NCBI GenBank assembly: GCA_964432995.1
Contig: CAYSPU010000059.1
Location: 1-25,445, forward strand
Source: CAYSPU01 sp964432995
GTDB lineage: Bacteria; Verrucomicrobiota; Verrucomicrobiia; Limisphaerales; JAHDYP01
Length of the DNA stretch: 25,445 nucleotides
Reading direction: 5' to 3'
In this document: positions 1 through 6,785 of the stretch, piece by piece
How positions within the stretch are numbered: position 1 is the stretch's first letter
Layout: each line of letters opens with the position of its first letter
Program-made: the position numbers and the translations under genes
Notes under the pieces: model-generated
Database searches by the model: none
What the model was told of the DNA's origin: nothing
Seen by the model: only the letters and a program-made list of their open reading frames with translations

Positions 1-261
1 CTCCCCCCGTATTCCTTTTGTGCCTTCTGCTTTTCGCGGCCAGTGCCTCTCTGCGATTCATCGCGGCCTTCTGTTCAACATCGTGTGAGCAGCCACCTGC
101 TCCTTGGTTGTGTCCACCTGCGGCTTCGGATCCCGACGCGGCTCGCGGTTGCCCTCGGAAAACGCAGAAGGACGCGGATCGCTTCGGCGTGGTCTGCGCG
201 TTCCGCCAAATCCCCAATCTGGACCCGCAGCAAAGAGTGTGTGCGCTCTGCTGCGGGTCAA

Positions 262-277
262 TCCCGCGGCCGCGGGA
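262..277. repeat. Perfect 16-bp palindrome
   Basis: TCCCGCGG followed directly by CCGCGGGA, with no loop. It lies in the non-coding stretch at the left edge. It may be a protein-binding site or chance in GC-rich DNA; no adjacent gene start supports an operator role. Confidence 0.4.
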
Positions 278-413
278 CGCGGTCCGACAGGGGCTGCACC
301 CAGCTTGCCGGGCCGTAGCCAGCGCGAAGGCCGGTCCCCGGGCGCAGAGAGCGCTGCAGCGGAGCAGCCTTGCGATTTCAGGGGGCACTTCCTGGCGCGG
401 GTGAGTTTCTGCG

Positions 414-436
414 GCCGGGACGGCCGCCGTCCCGGC
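414..436 (-). terminator. Strong hairpin downstream of LamG/Ig gene
   Basis: GCCGGGACGG and CCGTCCCGGC form a perfect 10-bp stem with a 3-base loop, about 64 bases past the stop codon of the minus-strand LamG gene. No T-run follows on either strand, so it is not a classic intrinsic terminator. It could stabilise the 3' end of the transcript. It overlaps the left end of the dispersed repeat at 424-510. Confidence 0.35.
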
Positions 437-510
437 GGGCAGCAGCCCCATACGCCAGACGCGTCTCCGAACCTCCAACTGGCTCCCTCCCGCCCGTTGC
501 TACGGCGACC
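424..510 (+). repeat. Dispersed repeat copy A (~87 bp)
   Basis: Aligned by eye without gaps to 24213-24299. The first 27 bases (424-450) are identical, and the next 60 match at about 44 positions, roughly 82% overall. Both copies are on the same strand and about 24 kb apart. Each can fold into a GC-rich hairpin at its left end. Copy A runs into the last codons of the LamG gene, which stops at 500-502. Confidence 0.65.
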
Positions 511-2455
511 GCCGCAGTCGGTAGAATCGTCCGCCGGCGACGGGCGCGGCAGTGTCGAGATAGCTCCAGTTCGTCGGATTGTTGAACAGCGTGGCGAGAG
601 GTTGCCAGTCCGTCAGGTTCGTCGACACCTCGATCAGGTACGTGGTGTTGAGCTCGCCGCTCACGAACAGTTGGATGCCCGCCGGGGTCCACTCGGCCGA
701 CGTGAACTCGCCGCTGGCCACGATGAGCGTGGCGGGATCGCTGAAGACCGTGGCGTGGGGCGTGCTCACCCCGACGGTGTAAGTCCCGGCGGCCGCGAGG
801 GCGACGTTGTTCAGGATCAGGGTCGGGCTGACGGCGCCAGCGATGCCCACCCCGTTGCGGAACCACTGGTAGCTCAGGGTTTCAGAAGCTGGTCCGGAGG
901 CCTCGACGCTGAAGGTGACCGAGCCCTGCACCATCACGCGCGCGCTCTCCGGCTGGCGCACGATCACCGGAGGTTCGTGCACGATCAGCGTGGCCGGGTC
1001 CGAAGTGATGCTGCGCCCGGCGCTGTCCGCAACGACCACGGCATAGGTGCCGGCGTTCTCCGCCCGGACGGCCGGGAACACGAGGGTCGCATTGGTGGCG
1101 TCCGGCAGGGGCGTCCCCTGGAACGTCCAGGCGTATGCGAGCGGCTCGGTTCCGGCCGCCGTCACCGCGAACGTCACCTCGGTGCCCGCGACGACCTCCC
1201 GGCTCGCCGGCGGCATCAGGATCCGCGGCGACTCCGGCAGGCTCTTGCCCGCCGAACCAGCCGCATGAATGGCCGCGAGCTCGCTCGGCAGCAGTCCCCG
1301 GTTGTAGATCGCCAACTCGTCAATGAGACCGAAGAAGCTGCCATCGGCTTCCGTGTTCACAGCGCCCGCTCCGATCTGCAACCCGGGGGAGGCGAAAGAG
1401 AAGGTGGTTGGATAGGATTTGGGAGCTTCCCCTATGCCATCGATATAGAACGCCACCTGATCGTTCGTTCTGCAGACTGCCACGTGGTGCCAGTTCGTGT
1501 CCTGTATGGATCGATCGGAGGCTACGCTACTGCTACCCACCAGCGACAGCAACAGACGACCATCGTCGAAGATCGCAAAACCCCACCCATCCCAGCCGAA
1601 CTGACAAAGGCCACCGGCAGTGAACGGCTGACCCAGAGTGGCAAAGTTCGTGTCCTTGCGCTTGATCCAGGTCTCCACCGTGAACTCCTGCAACTGCAGA
1701 ACGGCAGGATTACCGATAAAGATGCCGTCATTCAGCCCATCGAGACTGAAAGCCCGCCCCACTTTTCCCTCAGCGTAAGTCGCATCTCCGCGCAGAGTCC
1801 CGTCGTTGGCCAAGACCGAGTCCACCGCGTTGTCTTCCGCTCGCCACCAACCAACGCAGCCCGAAGGCAATCCTACATTCCGCTGCACCAAAGAAACATC
1901 GTCCACGACTGGACCAGCATCTGTGTAGGCACTAGTGGTGCTTTCGAAACGAACTACGTCCTGGCCACTGCCAACGACCTCGATTTCGTAATACTCCCAG
2001 TGCATGTTGGTCCAGGAGTCACCATCCTGCTGCGTGAAAGTGAAAGACCCGACATTCGTGCCGTTCCAGAGAACCACCATTGTCTTAGGCCCCAAGTGCG
2101 CCTCACCCAGCCATCTGCGCCCAGGGTTGCCAGACATCGCGAAGCGAAGCGTGTACGCGAACCCTTTCTCCGTGGTGACGGCCTGCGCGATCGCGCCTTC
2201 GTAGGAGATGCCGTTCAGATCAACGGCACTAACACCTTCGGCGGTCGGGCTGAACACTGTGGTGAACTCGATGTCATTCCCCCCGACGGATTCCCACCCC
2301 GCGTACGAGGAACCCGCCGGCACCGTTACCGTCTCCCGCAGGTCGTCCGGCACTTTCTCGAGGCCGCCGTTGGTGAGCAGCGGAGCAGCCACTGTGTTCG
2401 GGATTGCTGACAGGCAAACGGCTATGGCAAGACTGCGGGTGAATGTGGTCTTCAT
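500..2455 (-). CDS. Secreted choice-of-anchor-C-like/LamG/Ig-like domain protein
   Basis: A 651-residue protein with a signal peptide (positively charged MKTTFTR, hydrophobic stretch, likely cleavage after TVAA near residue 24). Residues ~25-190 resemble the choice-of-anchor-C/DUF642-like fold (TNGGLE start, late VVDDVSLV). Residues ~195-395 are a LamG/concanavalin-like domain (GCVGWWRAEDNA, then HHVAVCR and a final IDELAIYNRGLLPSEL). Two Ig-like domains follow at ~410-490 and ~495-580, each with a GTYAV/GTYTV strand. The C-terminal ~70 residues (YLIEVSTNLTDW and FYRLRR) match the module common at the ends of large secreted Verrucomicrobia proteins. The role is probably cell-surface or extracellular binding, perhaps to glycans; no catalytic domain is visible. 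It is transcribed away from the sugar cluster and is probably a separate unit. Confidence 0.85.
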   Translation of the reverse strand: MKTTFTRSLAIAVCLSAIPNTVAAPLLTNGGLEKVPDDLRETVTVPAGSSYAGWESVGGNDIEFTTVFSPTAEGVSAVDLNGISYEGAIAQAVTTEKGFAYTLRFAMSGNPGRRWLGEAHLGPKTMVVLWNGTNVGSFTFTQQDGDSWTNMHWEYYEIEVVGSGQDVVRFESTTSAYTDAGPVVDDVSLVQRNVGLPSGCVGWWRAEDNAVDSVLANDGTLRGDATYAEGKVGRAFSLDGLNDGIFIGNPAVLQLQEFTVETWIKRKDTNFATLGQPFTAGGLCQFGWDGWGFAIFDDGRLLLSLVGSSSVASDRSIQDTNWHHVAVCRTNDQVAFYIDGIGEAPKSYPTTFSFASPGLQIGAGAVNTEADGSFFGLIDELAIYNRGLLPSELAAIHAAGSAGKSLPESPRILMPPASREVVAGTEVTFAVTAAGTEPLAYAWTFQGTPLPDATNATLVFPAVRAENAGTYAVVVADSAGRSITSDPATLIVHEPPVIVRQPESARVMVQGSVTFSVEASGPASETLSYQWFRNGVGIAGAVSPTLILNNVALAAAGTYTVGVSTPHATVFSDPATLIVASGEFTSAEWTPAGIQLFVSGELNTTYLIEVSTNLTDWQPLATLFNNPTNWSYLDTAAPVAGGRFYRLRRSP

Positions 2456-2494
2456 AAAGCGACGATCCCTGCGGGAATTTCGAGGCGCTCTTCT

Positions 2495-2523
2495 TACTTA
2501 AGACTTCCACCTGGCGGAGTCAA
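2495..2523 (-). promoter_or_regulatory. Candidate promoter for the LamG/Ig gene
   Basis: On the minus strand, TTGACT (2523-2518) matches five of six bases of the -35 consensus. A 17-base spacer leads to TAAGTA (2500-2495), a weak -10. It lies 40-70 bases upstream of the start codon at 2455 in the 131-bp divergent gap. I saw no comparably clear plus-strand promoter for the sugar cluster in this gap. Confidence 0.3.
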
Positions 2524-2586
2524 GCCGAAATCAGGAATCACGAATGTGCCTCATCACAAACCGGCCCTTTCCAGAACCGTGAGCAC

Positions 2587-3216
2587 ATGGTAACAGTGTC
2601 CGTCGCCATGACACACGCCGCTACTTACTTGAGACAGGTCGCCGAGGTCGCTGCCAGGCTCGACGCCGTGCTTTTAGAACAAATGGTGGACGCACTCGTG
2701 GAACTGCGGGAGCGCGAGGGGCGCCTTTTCTTCCTCGGCGTTGGCGGCAGCGCGGCCAATTGCAGTCATGCAGTCAACGACTTTCGGAAGATCGCCGGGA
2801 TCGAATGCTACACTCCCGCGGACAACGTGGCGGAGTTGACGGCCCGTACCAATGACGAAGGCTGGGCAACGGTGTTTGACGGCTGGCTGCAGACCAGCCA
2901 CGCAGGACCGCGCGACGCGATCTTCGTGATGTCGGTCGGTGGCGGAGACGCCGAACGCAATATCAGTCCGAACGTGGTGCGCGCGGTCGATGAGGCCAAG
3001 CGGCGGGGGCTGAAGGTGCTCGGCATTGTCGGTCGAGACGGAGGCCACACGAAGAGAACAGGCGATCTCGTAATTGTTGTGCCCACCGTAGATGCTCGCA
3101 ACATCACTCCTCACACGGAGTCCTTCCAGGCGGTGATCTGGCACTGCCTGGTGACGCACCCGCGACTCATGACGCGTCCGAACAGGTGGGAGGGCCTGGA
3201 CCAGCGCACAGCCTGA
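2587..3216 (+). CDS. SIS-domain phosphosugar isomerase, GmhA-like
   Basis: A 209-residue single-SIS-domain protein, close to the usual GmhA length of ~190-200. GmhA isomerises sedoheptulose-7-phosphate to D-glycero-D-manno-heptose-7-phosphate, the first committed step of NDP-heptose synthesis. Visible motifs: GVGGSAANCSH (51-61), a SVGGGD loop (116-121) where classic GmhA has a TSGNS-like phosphate loop, GIVGRDGG (146-153), and TPHTESFQAVIWH (174-186). By eye, the metal-ligand positions read H61, D65, E178 and H186 instead of the usual His/Glu/Gln/His. Translation may start at 2587 or at the in-frame ATG at 2611; neither has a strong ribosome-binding site. It is the first gene of the co-directional cluster, five bases before the HAD phosphatase, which supports a heptose role. 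Substrate is inferred, not shown. Confidence 0.85.
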   Translation: MVTVSVAMTHAATYLRQVAEVAARLDAVLLEQMVDALVELREREGRLFFLGVGGSAANCSHAVNDFRKIAGIECYTPADNVAELTARTNDEGWATVFDGWLQTSHAGPRDAIFVMSVGGGDAERNISPNVVRAVDEAKRRGLKVLGIVGRDGGHTKRTGDLVIVVPTVDARNITPHTESFQAVIWHCLVTHPRLMTRPNRWEGLDQRTA

Positions 3217-3221
3217 GGGAC

Positions 3222-3803
3222 ATGAAACGCGCCGTCTTCCTGGACCGGGATGGGGTCCTGACTCGCTCGCTGACGCGTGACGGCCGGCCGTATGCCCCCC
3301 GTTCGATTGGTGAATTCGAGTTGCTGCCCGGTACCGCCGAGGCCTTGACGGCCTTGAAGGCTGCCGGGTTTCTGAGGATCGTCGTGACCAACCAACCGGA
3401 CGTGGCCGCCGGCACGCTGGATATGGCGGTGTTGGAAGAGATGCACCACCGGCTCCGAGTCTGGCTGCCGCTGGACGCGATTAAAGTGTGCTGCCACCAG
3501 GACCGGGACAACTGCCTCTGTCGAAAGCCGAAGCCGGGCATGCTGCACGAAGCGGCCCGGGAGTTCTGCGTGGACCTGCCGCAGTCGTTCATGGTGGGCG
3601 ACCGCTGGCGGGACGTTTCGGCCGGCAAGGCCGCCGGGTGCCGGACGATCTTCATTGATTGCGGATACCAGGAGGACCTGCGAGACCCGCCGGACTACAC
3701 CGTGAAGTCCCTGGCAGAGGCCAGCCAGATCATTGTATCCTCGCGGGAGCATGAGTGGTTTCCGGCCACGAAAGCGATCTATGCACGATCTGCAGAACCT
3801 TAA
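3222..3803 (+). CDS. HAD-IIIA phosphatase, GmhB-like
   Basis: A 193-residue haloacid-dehalogenase phosphatase of the histidinol-phosphatase/GmhB subfamily. GmhB removes the 7-phosphate from heptose-1,7-bisphosphate. Motif I is FLDRDGVL (nucleophile D8, acid D10), motif II includes T56 in VVTNQ, CRKPKPGM (100-107) supplies the motif III lysine, and motif IV is MVGDRWRDV (D127, D131). A zinc-binding pattern is present: C90-x-H92, then C98-x-C100. The ATG at 3222 is chosen over the upstream ATG at 3186 because it follows GAGGGA and begins at the conserved first strand; the upstream start would overlap the SIS gene and add 12 unlike residues. The 3' end overlaps the transaldolase start by 23 bases, suggesting coupled translation. 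Confidence 0.88.
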   Translation: MKRAVFLDRDGVLTRSLTRDGRPYAPRSIGEFELLPGTAEALTALKAAGFLRIVVTNQPDVAAGTLDMAVLEEMHHRLRVWLPLDAIKVCCHQDRDNCLCRKPKPGMLHEAAREFCVDLPQSFMVGDRWRDVSAGKAAGCRTIFIDCGYQEDLRDPPDYTVKSLAEASQIIVSSREHEWFPATKAIYARSAEP

Positions 3804-4530
3804 GGTCAGGATCTTCGCCGATGGCGCGGATCTGGACGGCATAACGAACCACAGCCGGAATCCGCTCATCCGGGGGTTCACGACGAATCCCACCCTCATG
3901 CGCAAGGCCGGGGTGAGCGATTATCGTGCATTTGCCCGAGACGTGCTGCACGTTATCGGCGGACGCCCCGTCTCGTTCGAGGTGTTCTCCGATGAGTTTG
4001 CGGAGATGGAACGGCAGGCGCGCGAAATCGCGTCTTGGGCACCGAACGTCTTCGTCAAGATACCCGTCACCAACACGCGCCGGGAGTTCTCGGGCGCCCT
4101 GATCGAACGCCTGGCCCGCGCCGGGGTGCAGCTCAACATCACCGCGATCATGACGCTGGATCAAGTTCGACGCGTCCTGCACCACCTGCAGCCTGAGACG
4201 CGCAGCTACGTTTCGGTCTTCGCCGGCCGGATCGCCGACACGGGGCGGGATCCGGTGCCTCTGATGGCGGAAGCGGTCCGGCTTCTCCAGGTGAACCCCC
4301 AGGCGGAGCTGATCTGGGCCAGCCCGCGCGAGCTGTTGAACATCTTCCATGCCGAAGCCGTTGGATGCCAGGTGATCACAGTCACCCACGAGATTCTCGG
4401 CAAGCTGGCGCAGGTGGGGAAGGACCTCGACGAGTTTTCCCTCGAAACCGTGCAGATGTTCTATCGCGATGCGCAGCGGGCGGGCTTTCGGATCGAGAGC
4501 TCCGGCTCTTCCGAGTCGCGGGGGGAATGA
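3781..4530 (+). CDS. Transaldolase family protein (TalC/FSA-like)
   Basis: A 249-residue TIM-barrel aldolase. Transaldolase moves a dihydroxyacetone unit between sugar phosphates and can make sedoheptulose-7-phosphate from fructose-6-phosphate and erythrose-4-phosphate; the related FSA/TalC enzymes also do simple aldol additions. Evidence: FADGAD at the N-terminus (D14), TTNPTL (34-39), the Schiff-base lysine K93 in FVKIPVTN, LNITAIMT and SVFAGRIADTGRDP on later strands. The start at 3781 gives a family-like N-terminus; the in-frame ATG at 3733 would add 16 unlike residues inside the phosphatase gene. Its place beside GmhA/GmhB homologues suggests it supplies seven-carbon precursor. An aldolase building a longer-chain sugar is also possible. 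Confidence 0.88.
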   Translation: MHDLQNLKVRIFADGADLDGITNHSRNPLIRGFTTNPTLMRKAGVSDYRAFARDVLHVIGGRPVSFEVFSDEFAEMERQAREIASWAPNVFVKIPVTNTRREFSGALIERLARAGVQLNITAIMTLDQVRRVLHHLQPETRSYVSVFAGRIADTGRDPVPLMAEAVRLLQVNPQAELIWASPRELLNIFHAEAVGCQVITVTHEILGKLAQVGKDLDEFSLETVQMFYRDAQRAGFRIESSGSSESRGE

Positions 4531-4776
4531 CCGGGTGCCCTCCTCGGAGGAGGCATATGGCAGCGGGCCCCGGCATGCCACACGGAATCCGCGCCGGGGT
4601 GCCCCCTGTCGCAGATCCGGTGCGCGGCGGGACGTTGTGCCGCCGTGACAGGTTGGGCCGCCGCCAGCGGTTCCACGGACATGCAGGGTTCTCGAGACAG
4701 CGTTCCCAGCCCCCCCTTTTGCGGGTAGCGACTTTTGGCTCGACGTGAGCCGCGGAGTTTTTGATTCTGCGGGGCC
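4531..4776 (+). ncRNA. Highly structured 246-bp gap; possible structured leader RNA
   Basis: No gene is visible in this gap, the longest inside the sugar cluster. It can fold into a series of stems: CCTCCT/AGGAGG (4539-4544 with 4548-4553); CCCCGGC/GCCGGGG (4568-4574 with 4593-4599), extended by GGG/CCC; CCTGTC/GACAGG (4605-4610 with 4647-4652) enclosing CGGCGG/CCGCCG (4625-4630 with 4640-4645); and GGCTC/GAGCC (4737-4741 with 4747-4751). A C7-T4 run lies at about 4711-4720. I recognise no riboswitch class. It may be a leader, processing site or intergenic repeat. Confidence 0.35.
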
Positions 4777-5781
4777 ATGGCGAAACGAGTAATGGTTACC
4801 GGCGGCGCCGGCTATAAGGGGTGTGTCCTCGTGCCCAAGCTGCTCGAGGCGGGCTACGAGGTCGTGGTGTACGATCTGATGCTGTTCGGATCCGCGGGCC
4901 TGCCTTCTGATCCGCGCTTGCGGGTGGTCGAAGGGGACATCCGGGACACCCAGCGTTACGCGAGTTGCCTCCAGGGGGTCTCCCATGTCATCCACATGGC
5001 CTGCATTTCGAATGACCCGAGTTTCGAGTTGGACCCGGCCTTGAGCAAGACGATCAACTACGGCTGTTTTGAACCCCTGGTGCGGGCGAGCAAGGCAGCG
5101 GGCGTCGAACGCTTTCTGTTTGTGTCCAGCAGCTCCGTCTATGGCGTGAGCGATGCACCGGAGGTCACTGAGGAGCACCCGCTGGTTCCCCTCACCGACT
5201 ACAACAAGTACAAGGGCCTCTGCGAGCCGATCCTCTTGCGCTACCAGTCCTCGGACTTCACCACGACCGTGGTTCGCCCGGCCACGGTCTGCGGCTATTC
5301 GCCCCGCATGCGTTTCGACCTGACGGTGAACATCCTCACCAACCACGCGGTCAACCGTGGGCGGATCCTCGTCTTTGGCGGAGACCAGAAGCGCCCGAAC
5401 GTGCACATCGACGACATTTGCGAGCTCTACGTCGATCTCTTGAGCCGACCGAAGGAGAAGGTAGCTGGCGAGGTGTTCAACGCCGCCTATCAGAATCAGA
5501 CAGTGCGTGAACTAGCCGAGATCGTGCGCGACGTGGTCGAACAGGAGATCCCGGCCAAGAAGCCCATCCAAGTCGAGACCACGACCTCGAATGACCCGCG
5601 TTCCTATCATGTCTCCTCGAAGAAGATCGCGGCCCGGCTGGGGTGGCACCCGAAGCGCAACATCCAGGATGCGGTGCGCGACATCTGCCGCGCCTTCCAG
5701 GCCGGCAGATTCCCCGCGAACACTCTGGAGAACGATGCCTTCGTCAACGTGCGAACCATCAAGAAGCTGGGACTGAAGTGA
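4777..5781 (+). CDS. NAD-dependent epimerase/dehydratase (extended SDR)
   Basis: A 334-residue extended short-chain dehydrogenase of the nucleotide-sugar epimerase/dehydratase group. The Rossmann motif is GGAGYKG (9-15), with Lys where most members have Ile. VSSSSVYG (116-123) carries the catalytic Ser/Thr region, and Y142-NKY-K146 is the active-site YxxxK pair. The C-terminal half has the substrate-binding pattern (VVRPATVCGYSPRMRFDL, then HIDDICELY). Such enzymes act on the hexose or heptose of an NDP-sugar at C4, or at C3/C5/C6. It begins after the structured gap and ends in a GTGA overlap with a second epimerase. The exact reaction cannot be read from the sequence. Confidence 0.88.
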   Translation: MAKRVMVTGGAGYKGCVLVPKLLEAGYEVVVYDLMLFGSAGLPSDPRLRVVEGDIRDTQRYASCLQGVSHVIHMACISNDPSFELDPALSKTINYGCFEPLVRASKAAGVERFLFVSSSSVYGVSDAPEVTEEHPLVPLTDYNKYKGLCEPILLRYQSSDFTTTVVRPATVCGYSPRMRFDLTVNILTNHAVNRGRILVFGGDQKRPNVHIDDICELYVDLLSRPKEKVAGEVFNAAYQNQTVRELAEIVRDVVEQEIPAKKPIQVETTTSNDPRSYHVSSKKIAARLGWHPKRNIQDAVRDICRAFQAGRFPANTLENDAFVNVRTIKKLGLK

Positions 5782-6785
5782 GCGCAAGCAGCACGGCGGT
5801 GGTAACGGGCGGTGCGGGGTTCATCGGAAGCCATATGGTCGACCTGCTGCTGGCGGAGGGCTTCCACGTCCGCGTCATCGACAGTTTGGTTGGGGGACGA
5901 CTGGAGAACCTGGCGCATCATCAGGCGGACGCACGGCTGAGCGTCGAGGTGCGCGACATTCGGGAGTTGGATGCTCCGGATCCCTTATTCACCGACGCGG
6001 ACTACGTCTTCCACTTTGCCGGGATTGGCGACATTGTGCCGTCGATTGAGCGGCCGGTGGAGTACCTGGACACGAACGTGCAGGGCACGGTGCGGGTGCT
6101 GGAAGCGGCACGCCACGCCGGCGTCCGGAAAGTGGTTTACGCTGCATCCTCCTCCTGCTACGGCCTGGCGAAGGAGGTCCCGACGAGTGAGTCCGCACCG
6201 ATTCAGCCGGAGTATCCGTACGCTCTGAGCAAGTACCAGGGCGAGGAGGCGGTCCTGCACTGGGGAAAGGTATACCGCCTCCCGGTTAATTCCATTCGGA
6301 TCTTCAATGCCTATGGAATCCGGTCGCGAACCTCCGGTGCTTACGGGGCGGTTTTCGGTGTGTTCCTGGCGCAGAAACTCGCAGGAAGACCACTGACTGT
6401 GGTCGGCGACGGCACGCAACGGCGCGACTTTGTCTACGCGAGCGACGTGGCTCGCGCATTCTACCTCGCTGCACAGACCGAGCGGACCAACGAAGTCTAC
6501 AACCTGGGCGCGGGCAACCCTCAGTCGGTGAACCGCCTTGTCGAATTGCTTGGCGGAGACGTGGTGCATGTGCCCAAGCGACCTGGGGAACCGGACTGCA
6601 CCTGGGCGAACATCGGCAAGATTCGCGAGCAACTGGGATGGGAACCACAGATCTCCTTCGAACACGGCGTCGCCACCATGCTGGAACACATCGACTACTG
6701 GCGGCAGGCGCCGGTATGGGACCCTGATTCCATTGCGGCGGCCACCAAGACCTGGTTTGCCTTCCTCAATCGCAACACTCCATGA
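5778..6785 (+). CDS. NAD-dependent epimerase, UDP-glucose 4-epimerase-like
   Basis: A 335-residue extended SDR. GGAGFIG (11-17) binds the dinucleotide, AASSSCYG (122-129) and Y148-ALS-K152 form the active site, and RIFNAYGIRSR and RRDFVYASDVARAF are typical of GalE/WbpP-like epimerases. The start is taken as the GTG at 5778, which overlaps the previous stop as GTGA and places the Rossmann motif at the right distance from the N-terminus; an in-frame ATG at 5643 would add 45 residues translated from inside the upstream gene. The 3' end overlaps the kinase fusion as ATGA. It probably epimerises a nucleotide sugar; the substrate is unknown. Confidence 0.87.
   Translation: MSASSTAVVTGGAGFIGSHMVDLLLAEGFHVRVIDSLVGGRLENLAHHQADARLSVEVRDIRELDAPDPLFTDADYVFHFAGIGDIVPSIERPVEYLDTNVQGTVRVLEAARHAGVRKVVYAASSSCYGLAKEVPTSESAPIQPEYPYALSKYQGEEAVLHWGKVYRLPVNSIRIFNAYGIRSRTSGAYGAVFGVFLAQKLAGRPLTVVGDGTQRRDFVYASDVARAFYLAAQTERTNEVYNLGAGNPQSVNRLVELLGGDVVHVPKRPGEPDCTWANIGKIREQLGWEPQISFEHGVATMLEHIDYWRQAPVWDPDSIAAATKTWFAFLNRNTP

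Larger units (their letters stand above)
1..499. other. Non-coding stretch downstream of the LamG/Ig gene
   Basis: I find no convincing gene here. The open frames crossing it give Arg/Pro/Ala-rich peptides with no recognisable domain. It contains a perfect 16-bp palindrome at 262-277, a 10-bp-stem hairpin at 414-436 and the start of a dispersed repeat at 424. The first ~60 bases, read on the minus strand, are rich in A-containing words such as GCGAAAAGCAGAAGG and may be degenerate intergenic repeat sequence. Confidence 0.6.

Noticed and set aside
424..450. CRISPR-like repeat
   Set aside because: Only two copies, 24 kb apart, with no spacer arrangement and no cas genes.
104..2410. Long plus-strand open frame opposite the LamG gene
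   Set aside because: Arg/Gly/Pro-rich translation with no domain; the minus strand encodes clear LamG and Ig motifs, so this is a GC-rich antisense shadow.
4365..4748. Open frame across the gap between transaldolase and first epimerase
   Set aside because: Begins inside the transaldolase in another frame and gives an Arg/Gly/Pro-rich peptide; the gap is better described by its stems.
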